64,000 nucleotides of DNA from a virus, in the IMG/VR virus record IMGVR_UViG_3300042350_003685, positions 1 through 64,000 of that record; one strand, 5' to 3'. Within the stretch, counting starts at the first letter, position 1; each line of letters opens with the position of its first letter. A model generated the notes under the pieces. It did not search any database and was not told the origin of the DNA. It was given only the letters and a program-made list of their open reading frames with translations. The translations under genes and the position numbers were made by a program. Shown in pieces: positions 28,076-35,199 of the stretch.

Positions 28076-28104
28076 ATTGTAGCAAAAAGAGATTTAATGG
28101 TCAA
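28076..28104 (-). promoter_or_regulatory. Sigma70-type promoter
   Basis: Minus strand: -35 TTGACC (28099-28104), 17-base spacer, -10 TACAAT (28076-28081). The -35 box is also the last coding part (Val-Asp-His-stop) of the upstream gene. Confidence 0.75.
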
Positions 28105-28396
28105 CCTTTTTTTGCTGTTTGGATCCGGTGGATTTTACCAGTTTTTTCTGGGCTCCAGCCAGTTCCAAATCCTGCACCCGTTTGCGTAGTTCGCGGTTTT
28201 GCTGGCTCATATGCTCAAAATTACGCCAACAACGCTCGAACCGCAGATCATAGATCTTTTGATAAGCTCTAAGTGCTTCTATAGCAGTATCAACGTCTAT
28301 ATGGGCATTTTCCACATCGTCCAGGGTTTCACCAATGTCATTGGTCACAGACCAACAACGAATGATTTCCTGTTCTAGATCAAAACTGTCACTCAT
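28094..28396 (-). CDS. Conserved phage protein (DLEQEIIRCWSVTNDI type)
   Basis: 100 residues, mostly helical. DLEQEIIRCWSVTNDIGETL and YDLRFERCWRNFE match a family common in T4-like phages, function unknown. The C-terminus is lysine-rich. Overlaps the small membrane gene's stop by 4 bases. Confidence 0.65.
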   Translation of the reverse strand: MSDSFDLEQEIIRCWSVTNDIGETLDDVENAHIDVDTAIEALRAYQKIYDLRFERCWRNFEHMSQQNRELRKRVQDLELAGAQKKLVKSTGSKQQKKVDH

Positions 28397-28521
28397 TGAG
28401 CAAGTTCCTTGCTCTCTGTTTTGATTTTGTTTACACCGTGATCTAGAATTCGAGCCACGCCTGTGAATCCCACTGTGGCCACTACCAGACCAAAAACAAA
28501 TCCTATCACAAGATTTTTCAT
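28393..28521 (-). CDS. Small single-helix membrane protein
   Basis: 42 residues from the ATG at 28521 with AAGGAGATTGGT before it. One hydrophobic helix (LVIGFVFGLVVATVGFTGVARIL) and a short charged tail. Such mini membrane proteins are common in T4-like phages. Confidence 0.6.
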   Translation of the reverse strand: MKNLVIGFVFGLVVATVGFTGVARILDHGVNKIKTESKELAQ

Positions 28522-28531
28522 ACCAATCTCC

Positions 28532-28903
28532 TTACCAGCTTGAGTTATAAAATACTCGCAGTCCCATGAACAGTTCGGTTCGAGCCTTGCGCACAAATTC
28601 TAGGTCCTGCTCACGGTAATAATCATCTGCATCCGAGCCAAAAAAGAATCCTGAAGTTGGTGGCAATTGATTGTTTTTGATGTCGTGCTCCAACTGATCA
28701 AGATCTTCCCAGGTCAGCTCTAGTTCAATGCCATTGAATGCAGGATCCTGAGCAGGATCAGTGTTTTTGCTGCGCCACAGTTCTTCCATCCAACCGTGCA
28801 GATTGGGATGCTTGCGCCAGTAGGCAATTTCACGAGATGCATGATCATCGGTCCAATGCTGTGATGGCTTTGAAGCCACATACGCATACATGTCCAGTCC
28901 CAT
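28532..28903 (-). CDS. Conserved phage protein (MGLDMYAY type)
   Basis: 123 residues. MGLDMYAYVAS, IAYWRKHPNLHGWMEELW, IELELTWEDLDQLE and GFFFG are conserved in a widespread phage/bacterial family that is sometimes mislabelled; its function is not known. Full length compared with that family. Confidence 0.7.
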   Translation of the reverse strand: MGLDMYAYVASKPSQHWTDDHASREIAYWRKHPNLHGWMEELWRSKNTDPAQDPAFNGIELELTWEDLDQLEHDIKNNQLPPTSGFFFGSDADDYYREQDLEFVRKARTELFMGLRVFYNSSW

Positions 28904-29110
28904 TTACTTGTCCTTTTTCACACTGGGTTTGGGAAATTTACTACACCATATACACCTAGTAGAACTTACACCATAAAAATACAAACCTGTGTCAAAGTAA
29001 GTTCTAGCACAACCTTGACAGTCAAACTTTTGCATGGGAGGTCCATATGGACCATCAACGGCCTGCTGTTGTTTGGTACCAAGATCACCAGTGATAGGTC
29101 TAGCGTTCAT
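28904..29110 (-). CDS. Small zinc-ribbon-like protein
   Basis: 68 residues with two cysteine pairs (FDCQGCART and RCIWCSKF) about 24 residues apart, a likely zinc ribbon. The N-terminus is a flexible Gly/Pro stretch. The role is unknown; a nucleic-acid or protein adaptor is possible. Confidence 0.6.
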   Translation of the reverse strand: MNARPITGDLGTKQQQAVDGPYGPPMQKFDCQGCARTYFDTGLYFYGVSSTRCIWCSKFPKPSVKKDK

Positions 29111-29451
29111 GATGTTATTTTCACCTGATCTGGGTTCATTGGGTTACCATAAAATCTATGTCCTATGCGTCGTATGGTCTCGGCCATGTGCTGCGGTGAA
29201 GCATCAAAGGCCTCCCGAATGTCATCTACTGTTATGCCCTGTTGCACTGTGATCACATAGATTTCATAATGGCGTTGCGGATTGTACTGTGCTCGTAATT
29301 TCCAATGCAGTAGATTAGGTGGCACGGGTAGGTTTTTTGACTCCTCGCCCCGGAGAACTGCCCAGGTGCGTTTTTTATCAATGTCGCTGATGTTCACCGC
29401 CGACTCTAGTCCGTAGCAGTCCCACATCAATGCAATTGTATCTGTGCTCAT
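29107..29451 (-). CDS. Unknown phage protein
   Basis: 114 residues. EIYVITVQQGITVDDIREAFDASPQHMAETIRR gives a strand followed by two helices. No family recognised. ATGA overlaps on both sides show it is part of the operon. Confidence 0.6.
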   Translation of the reverse strand: MSTDTIALMWDCYGLESAVNISDIDKKRTWAVLRGEESKNLPVPPNLLHWKLRAQYNPQRHYEIYVITVQQGITVDDIREAFDASPQHMAETIRRIGHRFYGNPMNPDQVKITS

Positions 29452-30119
29452 TTTCTATTGGTAAAAATTGAAACACCTAATTTAGGCAAAGGACCCGAGC
29501 TAGCAGCATGCAGTTGTTCTCTTGGAAACACAATCACATCACCCGGTATCCAAGGCACATAGCAGTCAAACTCTAGGCCTTCTAAATCATCATAATCAAC
29601 ATGCTGCAAGTATCTATTATAGACATTCTGATTAAAAGGTCGACCAGAATAACCCTGAACCTGTTGGTAATCTGAAACCACTTGATTTCTTAGTTCACCA
29701 TTGGGCTGGTAAAGATCCTGTGTGGGCTGAGTTTTTTTGGTAAACTTGCTGCATCTAGCAGTCCAAAAGTTTTGGAAAAACACAGTTCCAATGTCTCCCT
29801 CAACTGCCAATGGAATGATCACTCCTTGATAGATGCGTTGATGTTGTTCACCTAGACCGCTGTCAACATGCACACCGAACCTGCTGGTAAGGTTGTGGAA
29901 AAACTGCACCATTTCAACTTCATATGCATCAGAATGCACATAGCGTATCACTGGTTCCAAGAGATGTCGTGGCCAATTCTCCTGGTTCCATTTTGGTGCT
30001 TTGCTCACACAGTCGGGTCTACTATCAGTGAGTTGGTCCGGTTCTTCGAACCATGCCTGGAGACCAGTTCTCACTGACTCGGGCACAAGATTCTTGTAAA
30101 CAGTCACTGGTGGTATCAC
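29448..30119 (-). CDS. 2OG-Fe(II) oxygenase-like protein
   Basis: 223 residues, GTG start in a GTGA overlap. The double-stranded beta-helix iron site reads H-V-D (FGVHVDSGLG) and the distal histidine is in PGDVIVFPREQLHAASSG. It resembles the small 2OG-oxygenase-like proteins of marine phages that lack a known substrate. Hydroxylation of a protein, nucleotide or sugar is possible. Confidence 0.65.
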   Translation of the reverse strand: MIPPVTVYKNLVPESVRTGLQAWFEEPDQLTDSRPDCVSKAPKWNQENWPRHLLEPVIRYVHSDAYEVEMVQFFHNLTSRFGVHVDSGLGEQHQRIYQGVIIPLAVEGDIGTVFFQNFWTARCSKFTKKTQPTQDLYQPNGELRNQVVSDYQQVQGYSGRPFNQNVYNRYLQHVDYDDLEGLEFDCYVPWIPGDVIVFPREQLHAASSGPLPKLGVSIFTNRK

Positions 30120-30397
30120 TCTTGAATTCCAAAATGGTCTTTGATATTATCAATACAATCGTCGGCACCTACTAGGTCAACTTGATCGCATAAGAACAAA
30201 CATTGCTTTACAGTTTCCTTGATGCCATCCGATTGTCCGGCGATATAACCTGAACTGAAATGCTGGGCTTCGATGTCTTTCTCTAGCAGCTGAGCGAACC
30301 GTTCAAGACTGTTCCTGTAGATATGACCATTGTATGCTGAACTGTCTGGTAACTCAATACCAGCCTGTTCGGCAAGTTGTTTAATTCGTTCGTTCAT
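30116..30397 (-). CDS. Small conserved phage protein (NERIKQLAEQAG type)
   Basis: 93 residues. The opening MNERIKQLAEQAGIELPD and the segment YRNSLERFAQLLEKDI are shared with many small phage proteins and, in part, with the next gene. Helical, unknown function. Confidence 0.65.
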   Translation of the reverse strand: MNERIKQLAEQAGIELPDSSAYNGHIYRNSLERFAQLLEKDIEAQHFSSGYIAGQSDGIKETVKQCLFLCDQVDLVGADDCIDNIKDHFGIQE

Positions 30398-30630
30398 TCC
30401 TCAAACTCCAGATCAAACTCAGTAAACACAACTTCCTGCGCAAAGGCCAGGGCACCTTCCCAACCAGCGTCAAATAAATCTCGTTCAGGAGTCTTTTGAT
30501 ATTCTTTATCAATCACATCCACACAACGGCGTATAATTAGTTCGGCAAATCGATATCTATCCAGAACCGGCACGCCTAGGATGTCATCTGTGGCCTGACT
30601 AGCAAGTTCGTCTACTAGCAATTTGTTCAT
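30394..30630 (-). CDS. Small phage protein related to its neighbour
   Basis: 78 residues with RYRFAELIIRRCVDVIDKE, like the RFAQLLEKDIEA segment of the 30116 gene, so the two may be diverged duplicates. Acidic C-terminus. Unknown function. Confidence 0.6.
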   Translation of the reverse strand: MNKLLVDELASQATDDILGVPVLDRYRFAELIIRRCVDVIDKEYQKTPERDLFDAGWEGALAFAQEVVFTEFDLEFEE

Positions 30631-30632
30631 GG

Positions 30633-30881
30633 TTATCCTGTGAGTTTGGCCACGATAGCAGTGGCCTCAAGTTGATGTGTTTGGCTGCGCAGCATGTCAA
30701 GTTCAGTCTCAAACTGTTCTGCGGGCAAGCTCATTAATAGTCGCTGCACTGTACTAACCATCCAGCCTGCTTCGTAAGCATAGCCACTGTTACTCTGTCT
30801 GCAGGCTCGGCTGAATTCACGCAGCACCTGGCCTGCTTCTTCCCACTGATCAAGTTTATTATCTACTGGCATTTTCTTCAT
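30633..30881 (-). CDS. Unknown small phage protein
   Basis: 82 residues, helical (WEEAGQVLREFSRACRQSNS; ELDMLRSQTHQLEATAIVAKL). Overlaps the next upstream gene by 23 bases in a different frame. Confidence 0.55.
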   Translation of the reverse strand: MKKMPVDNKLDQWEEAGQVLREFSRACRQSNSGYAYEAGWMVSTVQRLLMSLPAEQFETELDMLRSQTHQLEATAIVAKLTG

Positions 30882-31059
30882 TTACCTTTACACATTGAAA
30901 GTTCCATAAGCCATGATTGTCAATTCGTTGCACTCTAAGACGTTCTAGTTCACAGTCTGCGGCAGTGAGATGATAGGCCCGAATGTCGCCATTGGGAAGA
31001 TTCATGGCCTGACCAGATGCTGTGACCCAGGCTACTAGCACATAAACGATTCCGTTCAT
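30859..31059 (-). CDS. Small membrane-tethered protein with two cysteines
   Basis: 66 residues: a hydrophobic N-terminus (GIVYVLVAWVTASGQ) and a short extracytoplasmic-type domain with CELERLRVQRI...WNFQCVKV. The same layout recurs at 55996 (plus) and 57856 (minus). Function unknown. Confidence 0.55.
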   Translation of the reverse strand: MNGIVYVLVAWVTASGQAMNLPNGDIRAYHLTAADCELERLRVQRIDNHGLWNFQCVKVNEENASR

Positions 31060-31232
31060 TATTCCATACCTGGCAGTTGTGATACTGCTTGATCAAACAT
31101 AGCATGATTAAGTTGTTGTTCTAGCACATTGGCTCTAGGATTGTAGTCTTCTGCGAGAATAAAAGCCAGACGTTCAATACTGGAGTTACTAAGCAGTGCG
31201 ATTTCGTTGGCTAGAATTTCCAAGCGATCCAT
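31059..31232 (-). CDS. Small unknown phage protein
   Basis: 57 residues found by hand translation; ATG at 31232, TAA sharing a base with the next start (TAATG). Helical (LEILANEIALLSNSSIERLA). Part of a chain of overlapped small genes. Confidence 0.6.
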   Translation of the reverse strand: MDRLEILANEIALLSNSSIERLAFILAEDYNPRANVLEQQLNHAMFDQAVSQLPGME

Positions 31233-31396
31233 TAGTTATACCCCACTTCGTAGTTTTCGGGTTCCAGCATGTCAGCTTCAAGCACCGCGTCATGATAGTT
31301 AGTGGCGCCTAGCAAAATACTCTGTCCTTGATAAAAGTTGGCCATGTATGAGCCCGACACCGGATCGTACTCTACACTGATAAGAAAGTTTTCCAT
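31232..31396 (-). CDS. Small unknown phage protein
   Basis: 54 residues found by hand translation. FLISVEYDPVSGSYMANFYQ gives paired beta strands, like HicB-type or partial-RNase-H-fold antidote proteins, but it is too short to decide. TAATG overlap with the next gene. Confidence 0.55.
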   Translation of the reverse strand: MENFLISVEYDPVSGSYMANFYQGQSILLGATNYHDAVLEADMLEPENYEVGYN

Positions 31397-31608
31397 TATG
31401 CTCTCCCGTAGTAATCTGCGTCCTGGTCAGCTGATTGTTCAGCATATTCTTTTGGCACTGCCATGTCTAGTACAGCCTGCACTTCTGCGGTACTGATCTG
31501 CAGGTTCATGGCAATGTAGTCAGCGGTTTCATCTGAGAATCCCCAAGGATCGCCAATCTGCTCTGCCATGCGCATGATGTCTATTGCTAGGTTTTTCATT
31601 TTGCCCAT
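31396..31608 (-). CDS. Small conserved phage protein
   Basis: 70 residues from the ATG at 31608, one base after the preceding stop, with GGTGGGA as ribosome site. IGDPWGFSDETADYIAMNLQ and STAEVQAVLDM are typical of a small phage family of unknown role. Confidence 0.6.
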   Translation of the reverse strand: MGKMKNLAIDIMRMAEQIGDPWGFSDETADYIAMNLQISTAEVQAVLDMAVPKEYAEQSADQDADYYGRA

Positions 31609-31609
31609 A

Positions 31610-31864
31610 TCAATCCCACCTTTTCTTGTCACCAAATTGGTCATTGTGCTCATAACCTGCCAAATATTCTGCACGTTCTTCGGCAGTAAGGTCTTCGATT
31701 TTTTCGCCGTTGCCGGTACCTTGCGGCCACCAATGCGGACCACGCGGACGACCGTAATAACTGTCTGCCGAGCCACGATCCCACAAGCTACCATGACGGC
31801 CACGATCAAACTGCGGCCCTTTTAACAAACGCATCAGTTGCTCTTGACTAACACTTTCTTGCAT
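31610..31864 (-). CDS. Conserved small protein (DRGSADSYYGR type)
   Basis: 84 residues. WDRGSADSYYGRPRGPHWWP and GEKIEDLTAEERAEYLAGY are well conserved in a family spread among phages and bacteria; its function is not known. Preceded by promoter and AAGGAGC. Confidence 0.75.
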   Translation of the reverse strand: MQESVSQEQLMRLLKGPQFDRGRHGSLWDRGSADSYYGRPRGPHWWPQGTGNGEKIEDLTAEERAEYLAGYEHNDQFGDKKRWD

Positions 31865-31893
31865 TGTTTGCTCCTTGTTTTTACTGTACCAAT

Positions 31894-31922
31894 ATTATAG
31901 CAAATGGGTATTTTTTGGTCAA
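31894..31922 (-). promoter_or_regulatory. Sigma70-type promoter
   Basis: Minus strand: -35 TTGACC (31917-31922), 17-base spacer, -10 TATAAT (31894-31899), followed by ATTGGTACAGTAAAA and AAGGAG. The stop TGA of the upstream gene is inside the -35 box. Confidence 0.88.
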
Positions 31923-32083
31923 GCGTGATTGTAGCGGCCTGTGAATTTTGCAACAGCACTGTCGCTTTTACCTAAATGCCTACTACCCGGAATTTTATGC
32001 TTTGGTGCTTTGTTGGGTTTGCAGATTGTAACTTTAACATTATCGGTAGTTACAAATTGTGCAACAATCATTCGATTACGCAT
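31919..32083 (-). CDS. Small basic phage protein
   Basis: 54 residues found by hand translation (MRNRMIVAQFVTTDNVKVTI, then a lysine-rich part KPNKAPKHKIPG). AAGGAG lies 9 bases before the ATG and promoter 32115 upstream. Unknown function. Confidence 0.65.
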   Translation of the reverse strand: MRNRMIVAQFVTTDNVKVTICKPNKAPKHKIPGSRHLGKSDSAVAKFTGRYNHA

Positions 32084-32114
32084 TTTGCTACTCCTTGATA
32101 GTTACTGTACCAAT

Positions 32115-32143
32115 AGTATAACAAATGGGTATTTTTTGGTCAA
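32115..32143 (-). promoter_or_regulatory. Sigma70-type promoter
   Basis: Minus strand: -35 TTGACC (32138-32143), 17-base spacer, -10 TATACT (32115-32120). Spacer and leader are almost identical to the 31894 promoter. The upstream gene's TGA is inside the -35 box. Confidence 0.85.
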
Positions 32144-32340
32144 CCGCGGACCAAGTCAAAGATACTGTTCTGTAGATCTGCTACTTCGTCCGCAGGTACG
32201 TAGAAGTCAGTCCTAGGATCCCAGTACTCTCCGGCTCTTGGATCATAGTACAGTACTCTGCCACTGGGATAATGAAATGGACCTTCCAAGCCCTGGCGTG
32301 GGCCATGCTCCTGGCCATGTTTGAACACACGATAGCTCAT
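32140..32340 (-). CDS. Small unknown phage protein
   Basis: 66 residues from the ATG at 32340 (MSYRVFKHGQEHGPRQG), chosen because the longer frame overlaps the 32342 gene completely. PSGRVLYYDPRAGEYWDPRT is aromatic-rich. Unknown function. Confidence 0.6.
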   Translation of the reverse strand: MSYRVFKHGQEHGPRQGLEGPFHYPSGRVLYYDPRAGEYWDPRTDFYVPADEVADLQNSIFDLVRG

Positions 32341-32341
32341 G

Positions 32342-32512
32342 TTAGGCCTCGGTTGTGTTGATGTTGCAGGCAGCAAAGAATCGCTGCTCGTTGAATTTGG
32401 GGTTGGCTGCTTTGCAGGCCGATGCCACTGCCACAGCAGCATTCAAACGGCAGTGTGGATCAAGCATGGTTGAAATATAGTGGGCGAGCAGTTCAAAGTG
32501 TTTCTTAGACAT
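32342..32512 (-). CDS. Conserved small phage protein (KKHFELLAHYI type)
   Basis: 56 residues found by hand translation. MSKKHFELLAHYISTM followed by NPKFNEQRFFAACNI matches a small family widespread in phages, unknown function. AAGGAG before the ATG and promoter at 32544. Confidence 0.75.
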   Translation of the reverse strand: MSKKHFELLAHYISTMLDPHCRLNAAVAVASACKAANPKFNEQRFFAACNINTTEA

Positions 32513-32543
32513 ACTGTGGCTCCTTGTTGTTTACTGTACTGCT

Positions 32544-32572
32544 ATTATATAGAAACGGAAATTATTGGTCAA
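32544..32572 (-). promoter_or_regulatory. Sigma70-type promoter
   Basis: Minus strand: -35 TTGACC (32567-32572), 17-base spacer, -10 TATAAT (32544-32549), then AGCAGTACAGTAAAC and AAGGAG. The -35 box is coding sequence of the upstream gene's last codons. Confidence 0.85.
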
Positions 32573-32720
32573 CCTGCACTAGGTAAGTGCTGACTAACCC
32601 ACGATTTCTGTGCTTGGAATGCCGCTGATACTGTGTAGCATCACGGTGACGAACCGCGCGATTGTGATCGTTTTTAGCGACCAAATTGCGGGGTTTTGGT
32701 AGTGTGATTTTTGTTTTCAT
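32562..32720 (-). CDS. Small very basic protein, probably from a leaderless transcript
   Basis: 52 residues (MKTKITLPKPRNLVAKNDHN..., rich in Arg, Lys and His). The -10 box TATAAT (32727-32732) ends only six bases before the ATG, which puts the expected transcription start on or next to the start codon, and no ribosome site fits. The basic composition suggests nucleic-acid binding. Confidence 0.6.
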   Translation of the reverse strand: MKTKITLPKPRNLVAKNDHNRAVRHRDATQYQRHSKHRNRGLVSTYLVQVDQ

Positions 32721-32726
32721 ACCGTA

Positions 32727-32755
32727 ATTATACGGTCTGGGGATTATTTGGTCAA
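32727..32755 (-). promoter_or_regulatory. Sigma70-type promoter at a start codon
   Basis: Minus strand: -35 TTGACC (32750-32755), 17-base spacer, -10 TATAAT. The TGA stop of the upstream gene (32752-32754) is inside the -35 box. Confidence 0.8.
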
Positions 32756-33144
32756 CCTTGACCTGTGGAGCCAACAGGCACCCAGCCTATACGCAGCAGA
32801 TCCTGCCGGACTTCATCTGTGATTAGTCCTTCGCTGACAAAGTTATTATTATGGTCTTGTTCAGCCTCAGAATCACTCAACATCATGCCTCTGCGGATGC
32901 CCGAACAATACCAGTCTATGTAGTCACCTTCCTGACGAATATGAGCCACGATACCTCCAGCATACCGCCAGGTGCATCCCCAGGTTTGATCTTTTAGTAT
33001 GGGCCAGACTTCATTGCGTTGGAACTCATTGTTGCACAGAGCCGCATAGAAGTTCTGAGCATAGGAAGTATTGCTGCGAATCTTGGCACAGATCCAGTCA
33101 CAGCCTTCAACATCATACTCAAGATTAGGATATTCAGATTCCAT
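32752..33144 (-). CDS. Conserved phage protein (YPNLEYDVEGCDWICAK type)
   Basis: 130 residues. YPNLEYDVEGCDWICAKIRS, AQNFYAALCNNEF, CTWRYAGGIVAHIR and DYIDWYCSGI are conserved in T4-like phages. The tryptophans and cysteines suggest a compact globular protein; function unknown. It lies right after the tRNA on the minus strand. Confidence 0.7.
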   Translation of the reverse strand: MESEYPNLEYDVEGCDWICAKIRSNTSYAQNFYAALCNNEFQRNEVWPILKDQTWGCTWRYAGGIVAHIRQEGDYIDWYCSGIRRGMMLSDSEAEQDHNNNFVSEGLITDEVRQDLLRIGWVPVGSTGQG

Positions 33145-33150
33145 GATGTT

Positions 33151-33227
33151 TGGTGGGCCGGGAGAGATTCGAACTCTCTATCCCCCGATTATGAGTCGGA
33201 CGCATATACCTAATATGCTTCCGGCCC
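33151..33227 (-). tRNA. tRNA with CAU anticodon (elongator Met or Ile2)
   Basis: 77 bases with encoded CCA. Acceptor stem GGGCCGG/CCGGCCC, D-stem GCAT/ATGC, anticodon stem TCCGA/TCGGG with loop CTCATAA (anticodon CAT), T-stem GAGAG/CTCTC with TTCGAAT loop. The G1-C72 pair excludes an initiator. Whether C34 becomes lysidine (Ile) or stays (Met) cannot be told. It is embedded in the leftward small-gene operon. Confidence 0.93.
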
Positions 33228-33484
33228 TAACTCCATTTAAGAGCAAACAGTGTGGCAATGGTTGGATTTTTAAAATACACCGACCAGTTGCTGATTATGT
33301 AGTCTATTTTAACACTTTGTCCATGATCGTTCAACCAGTAATGGACATCATCCAAATTGTATGGTTCAATACTCATGCGCATGGGCACAACATGCACAAA
33401 GCCCTGCTCGGCCAATCTCACTGGATAAGGCCTGCTTAATGGATTGCTGTGATCAAGTCGGCTAGATTTGGTCACTAGTTCCAC
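33227..33484 (-). CDS. Member of tandem small-gene family, copy 6
   Basis: 85 residues ending in the family signature FKNPTIATLFALKWS. GTG start at 33484; a second GTG at 33475, overlapping the upstream stop, is also possible. Its stop abuts the tRNA. VHYWLNDHGQSVKIDYI resembles the central part of the other members. Unknown function. Confidence 0.6.
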   Translation of the reverse strand: MELVTKSSRLDHSNPLSRPYPVRLAEQGFVHVVPMRMSIEPYNLDDVHYWLNDHGQSVKIDYIISNWSVYFKNPTIATLFALKWS

Positions 33485-33789
33485 ATTATAGCAATATGAC
33501 TCGCATAGATTGCGTATTTTTTACGCATGCGAATTGTCAAACGATTTTCTGCTGCATCATTATTGGCCATGTACCACTGCCAGTCTGGTCCTTGGCGGCC
33601 TATCCATTGTTCCATGAACGGACGATAGTGATCATTTGGATCTGCACTGGGCACTTCAACACGTCTAGCACCAACATCATACCACCTTGGATCCGCGTAT
33701 CCCACCGCTATAGGACCCGAAGGCCATTTTACATTGACTTCGATCCAGGGAACAAAGAACCACCATATTTTTTCTAACTTACTTAACAT
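33475..33789 (-). CDS. Tandem small-gene family, copy 5 (diverged)
   Basis: 104 residues from the ATG at 33789, placed in the AGGTGGTCATG junction at the end of copy 4. It has two extra aromatic segments (IWWFFVPWIEV; WIGRQGPDWQWYMANND), and the C-terminus YASHIAIMWN is a diverged form of the LRWS signature. Confidence 0.6.
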   Translation of the reverse strand: MLSKLEKIWWFFVPWIEVNVKWPSGPIAVGYADPRWYDVGARRVEVPSADPNDHYRPFMEQWIGRQGPDWQWYMANNDAAENRLTIRMRKKYAIYASHIAIMWN

Positions 33790-34085
33790 GACCACCTCAA
33801 CAACCACCAAGTCATTTCTTGCCGATCACTGAATCCCCACCACTCTTCTTTGTCACTGGCGCTGTAACAGGACATACCACTGGCACAATTCCGTCTACAC
33901 CATGCCCAAAACTTGGTTTTGGTTTCATTAGCGATAGATACTCTAATTGGAGATACTGACACAAACCACTGACAGCGAATTCCTGAGCTGTGCTCATAGG
34001 CCCATAGACCACTGCCGGGGTCTCCCAGCCCGGGCTTTACTGCGTTCCAATGTTTGATAAATTGTTCGCGATCTAATACTGTCAC
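33783..34085 (-). CDS. Tandem small-gene family, copy 4
   Basis: 100 residues from GTG at 34085, coupled to the upstream stop. FWAWCRRNCASG and EWWGFSDRQEMTWWLLRWSC show the family pattern (W-C-R in the middle, aromatic-x-x-x-E-x-x-x-x-LLRWS at the end). Confidence 0.6.
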   Translation of the reverse strand: MTVLDREQFIKHWNAVKPGLGDPGSGLWAYEHSSGIRCQWFVSVSPIRVSIANETKTKFWAWCRRNCASGMSCYSASDKEEWWGFSDRQEMTWWLLRWSC

Positions 34086-34351
34086 GACCACCTCAATGCA
34101 AACTCCATGGCATCAAGCGAATGCCTAAAGTGCCATTTCACTGCAAACTGCCAGTTGTCAAGATCCAACTCATTGGTATCAAATTCTTCATGCCATGCTG
34201 CATCGTTTCTATTTTGAGGCTGCAATCGGCCTATGCCGTAACGATTGGCTAGATACTCCCAGGCTTCAACATATGAACCATAGTCGCGAAAACGACTTAT
34301 CACAAGGTAAGGATATTGACGTCTAAGTCGTCTACGTTGTCTGGCGTTCAC
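34082..34351 (-). CDS. Tandem small-gene family, copy 3
   Basis: 89 residues from GTG at 34351. Ends WHFRHSLDAMEFALRWS. The coding end contains both the ribosome site and the start of copy 4 (junction TTGAGGTGGTCGTGA). Confidence 0.6.
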   Translation of the reverse strand: MNARQRRRLRRQYPYLVISRFRDYGSYVEAWEYLANRYGIGRLQPQNRNDAAWHEEFDTNELDLDNWQFAVKWHFRHSLDAMEFALRWS

Positions 34352-34530
34352 GACCACCTCAACAAGTATAACAGATAATCTGATTGATTACGAAAACAAA
34401 CATAGCCACGATTACGCCACCATGGCCGTCCCGGAGCGTAGCCAGTGTCTTCGCTTGTGTGGCCAAAAGTTTTCTTGCACCACTCAATTCTGGCGTATGC
34501 TTCTGGCATCTTGGCTCGATAATAGGTCAT
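34348..34530 (-). CDS. Tandem small-gene family, copy 2
   Basis: 60 residues from ATG at 34530 (ATGA overlap). Ends VCFRNQSDYLLYLLRWS. It is the shortest copy. Confidence 0.6.
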   Translation of the reverse strand: MTYYRAKMPEAYARIEWCKKTFGHTSEDTGYAPGRPWWRNRGYVCFRNQSDYLLYLLRWS

Positions 34531-34745
34531 GACCACTTCAACAAAAACACAGCGATTTCTTTTTCATTACGAAAACGAAACTGATCAAATGAAGTTCGAA
34601 CACCACAATTATTTTCTCTACACCAGGCGGCCACAGGCTCTAGGTGTTCATCGCGTAGTCCAGTGGGGGTCACAGCGCCATGATCATAGGCCATTCTAGC
34701 ACACAGATAGAACGGACGCGAGTGTCTTTCCCAAACTAATTTCAC
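34527..34745 (-). CDS. Tandem small-gene family, copy 1
   Basis: 72 residues, GTG start in a GTGA overlap with the upstream gene. Contains VAAWCRENNCGVRTSFDQF and ends FRNEKEIAVFLLKWS, the clearest version of the family signature (F-R-N/D-E/S-x-E/D-x-x-x-F-L-x-W-S). Confidence 0.65.
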   Translation of the reverse strand: MKLVWERHSRPFYLCARMAYDHGAVTPTGLRDEHLEPVAAWCRENNCGVRTSFDQFRFRNEKEIAVFLLKWS

Positions 34746-35134
34746 AAATTCACTGCTTCCTTATGCACTGCAAATCTATACAGTGCATTACATTCCCAAA
34801 GGAATTGTTGACCAACATCCATGCTGACATAATCTACGCCTTGCATGCCCTGCTCGGTATATGAAACATCAAGTATGGCGTCGGGACTGAGACCAAAATG
34901 ATTCTCCATACAGGTAAGGAATGAGTGTTTCCAGCCCATGTCCGAATATATCAATCCATCGTTGTCAACGTCCCATTCCTTAGGCTCAAAGTAAGCTCTA
35001 AGCTCACCATACTCACCGTTGTCGCTGACATAAGCCAGGGCCACACGATGAATTTTTACGGTCTTGATCTGGTTAGACCAGTAGCCGTCGCCGCTGGTCC
35101 GGGTGATAAAATTTACCAAACAATCAAATTTCAT
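34742..35134 (-). CDS. Unknown phage protein upstream of the tandem array
   Basis: 130 residues from ATG at 35134; a TTG start at 35146 is open but less likely. VKIHRVALAYVSDNGEYGEL and YVSMDVGQQFLWECNALYRF are notable. It lacks the LRWS signature and opens the operon that contains the array. Confidence 0.55.
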   Translation of the reverse strand: MKFDCLVNFITRTSGDGYWSNQIKTVKIHRVALAYVSDNGEYGELRAYFEPKEWDVDNDGLIYSDMGWKHSFLTCMENHFGLSPDAILDVSYTEQGMQGVDYVSMDVGQQFLWECNALYRFAVHKEAVNL

Positions 35135-35199
35135 TGTATAATCCAAACAATAATTGCCAAGGTTATCATGAACCAGAACACTATAGTATCTCCACTATA

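Noticed and set aside
31232-31396. HicB-type antitoxin
   Set aside because: Short beta pattern is suggestive, but there is no HicA-like partner or DNA-binding domain, so it is left as unknown.
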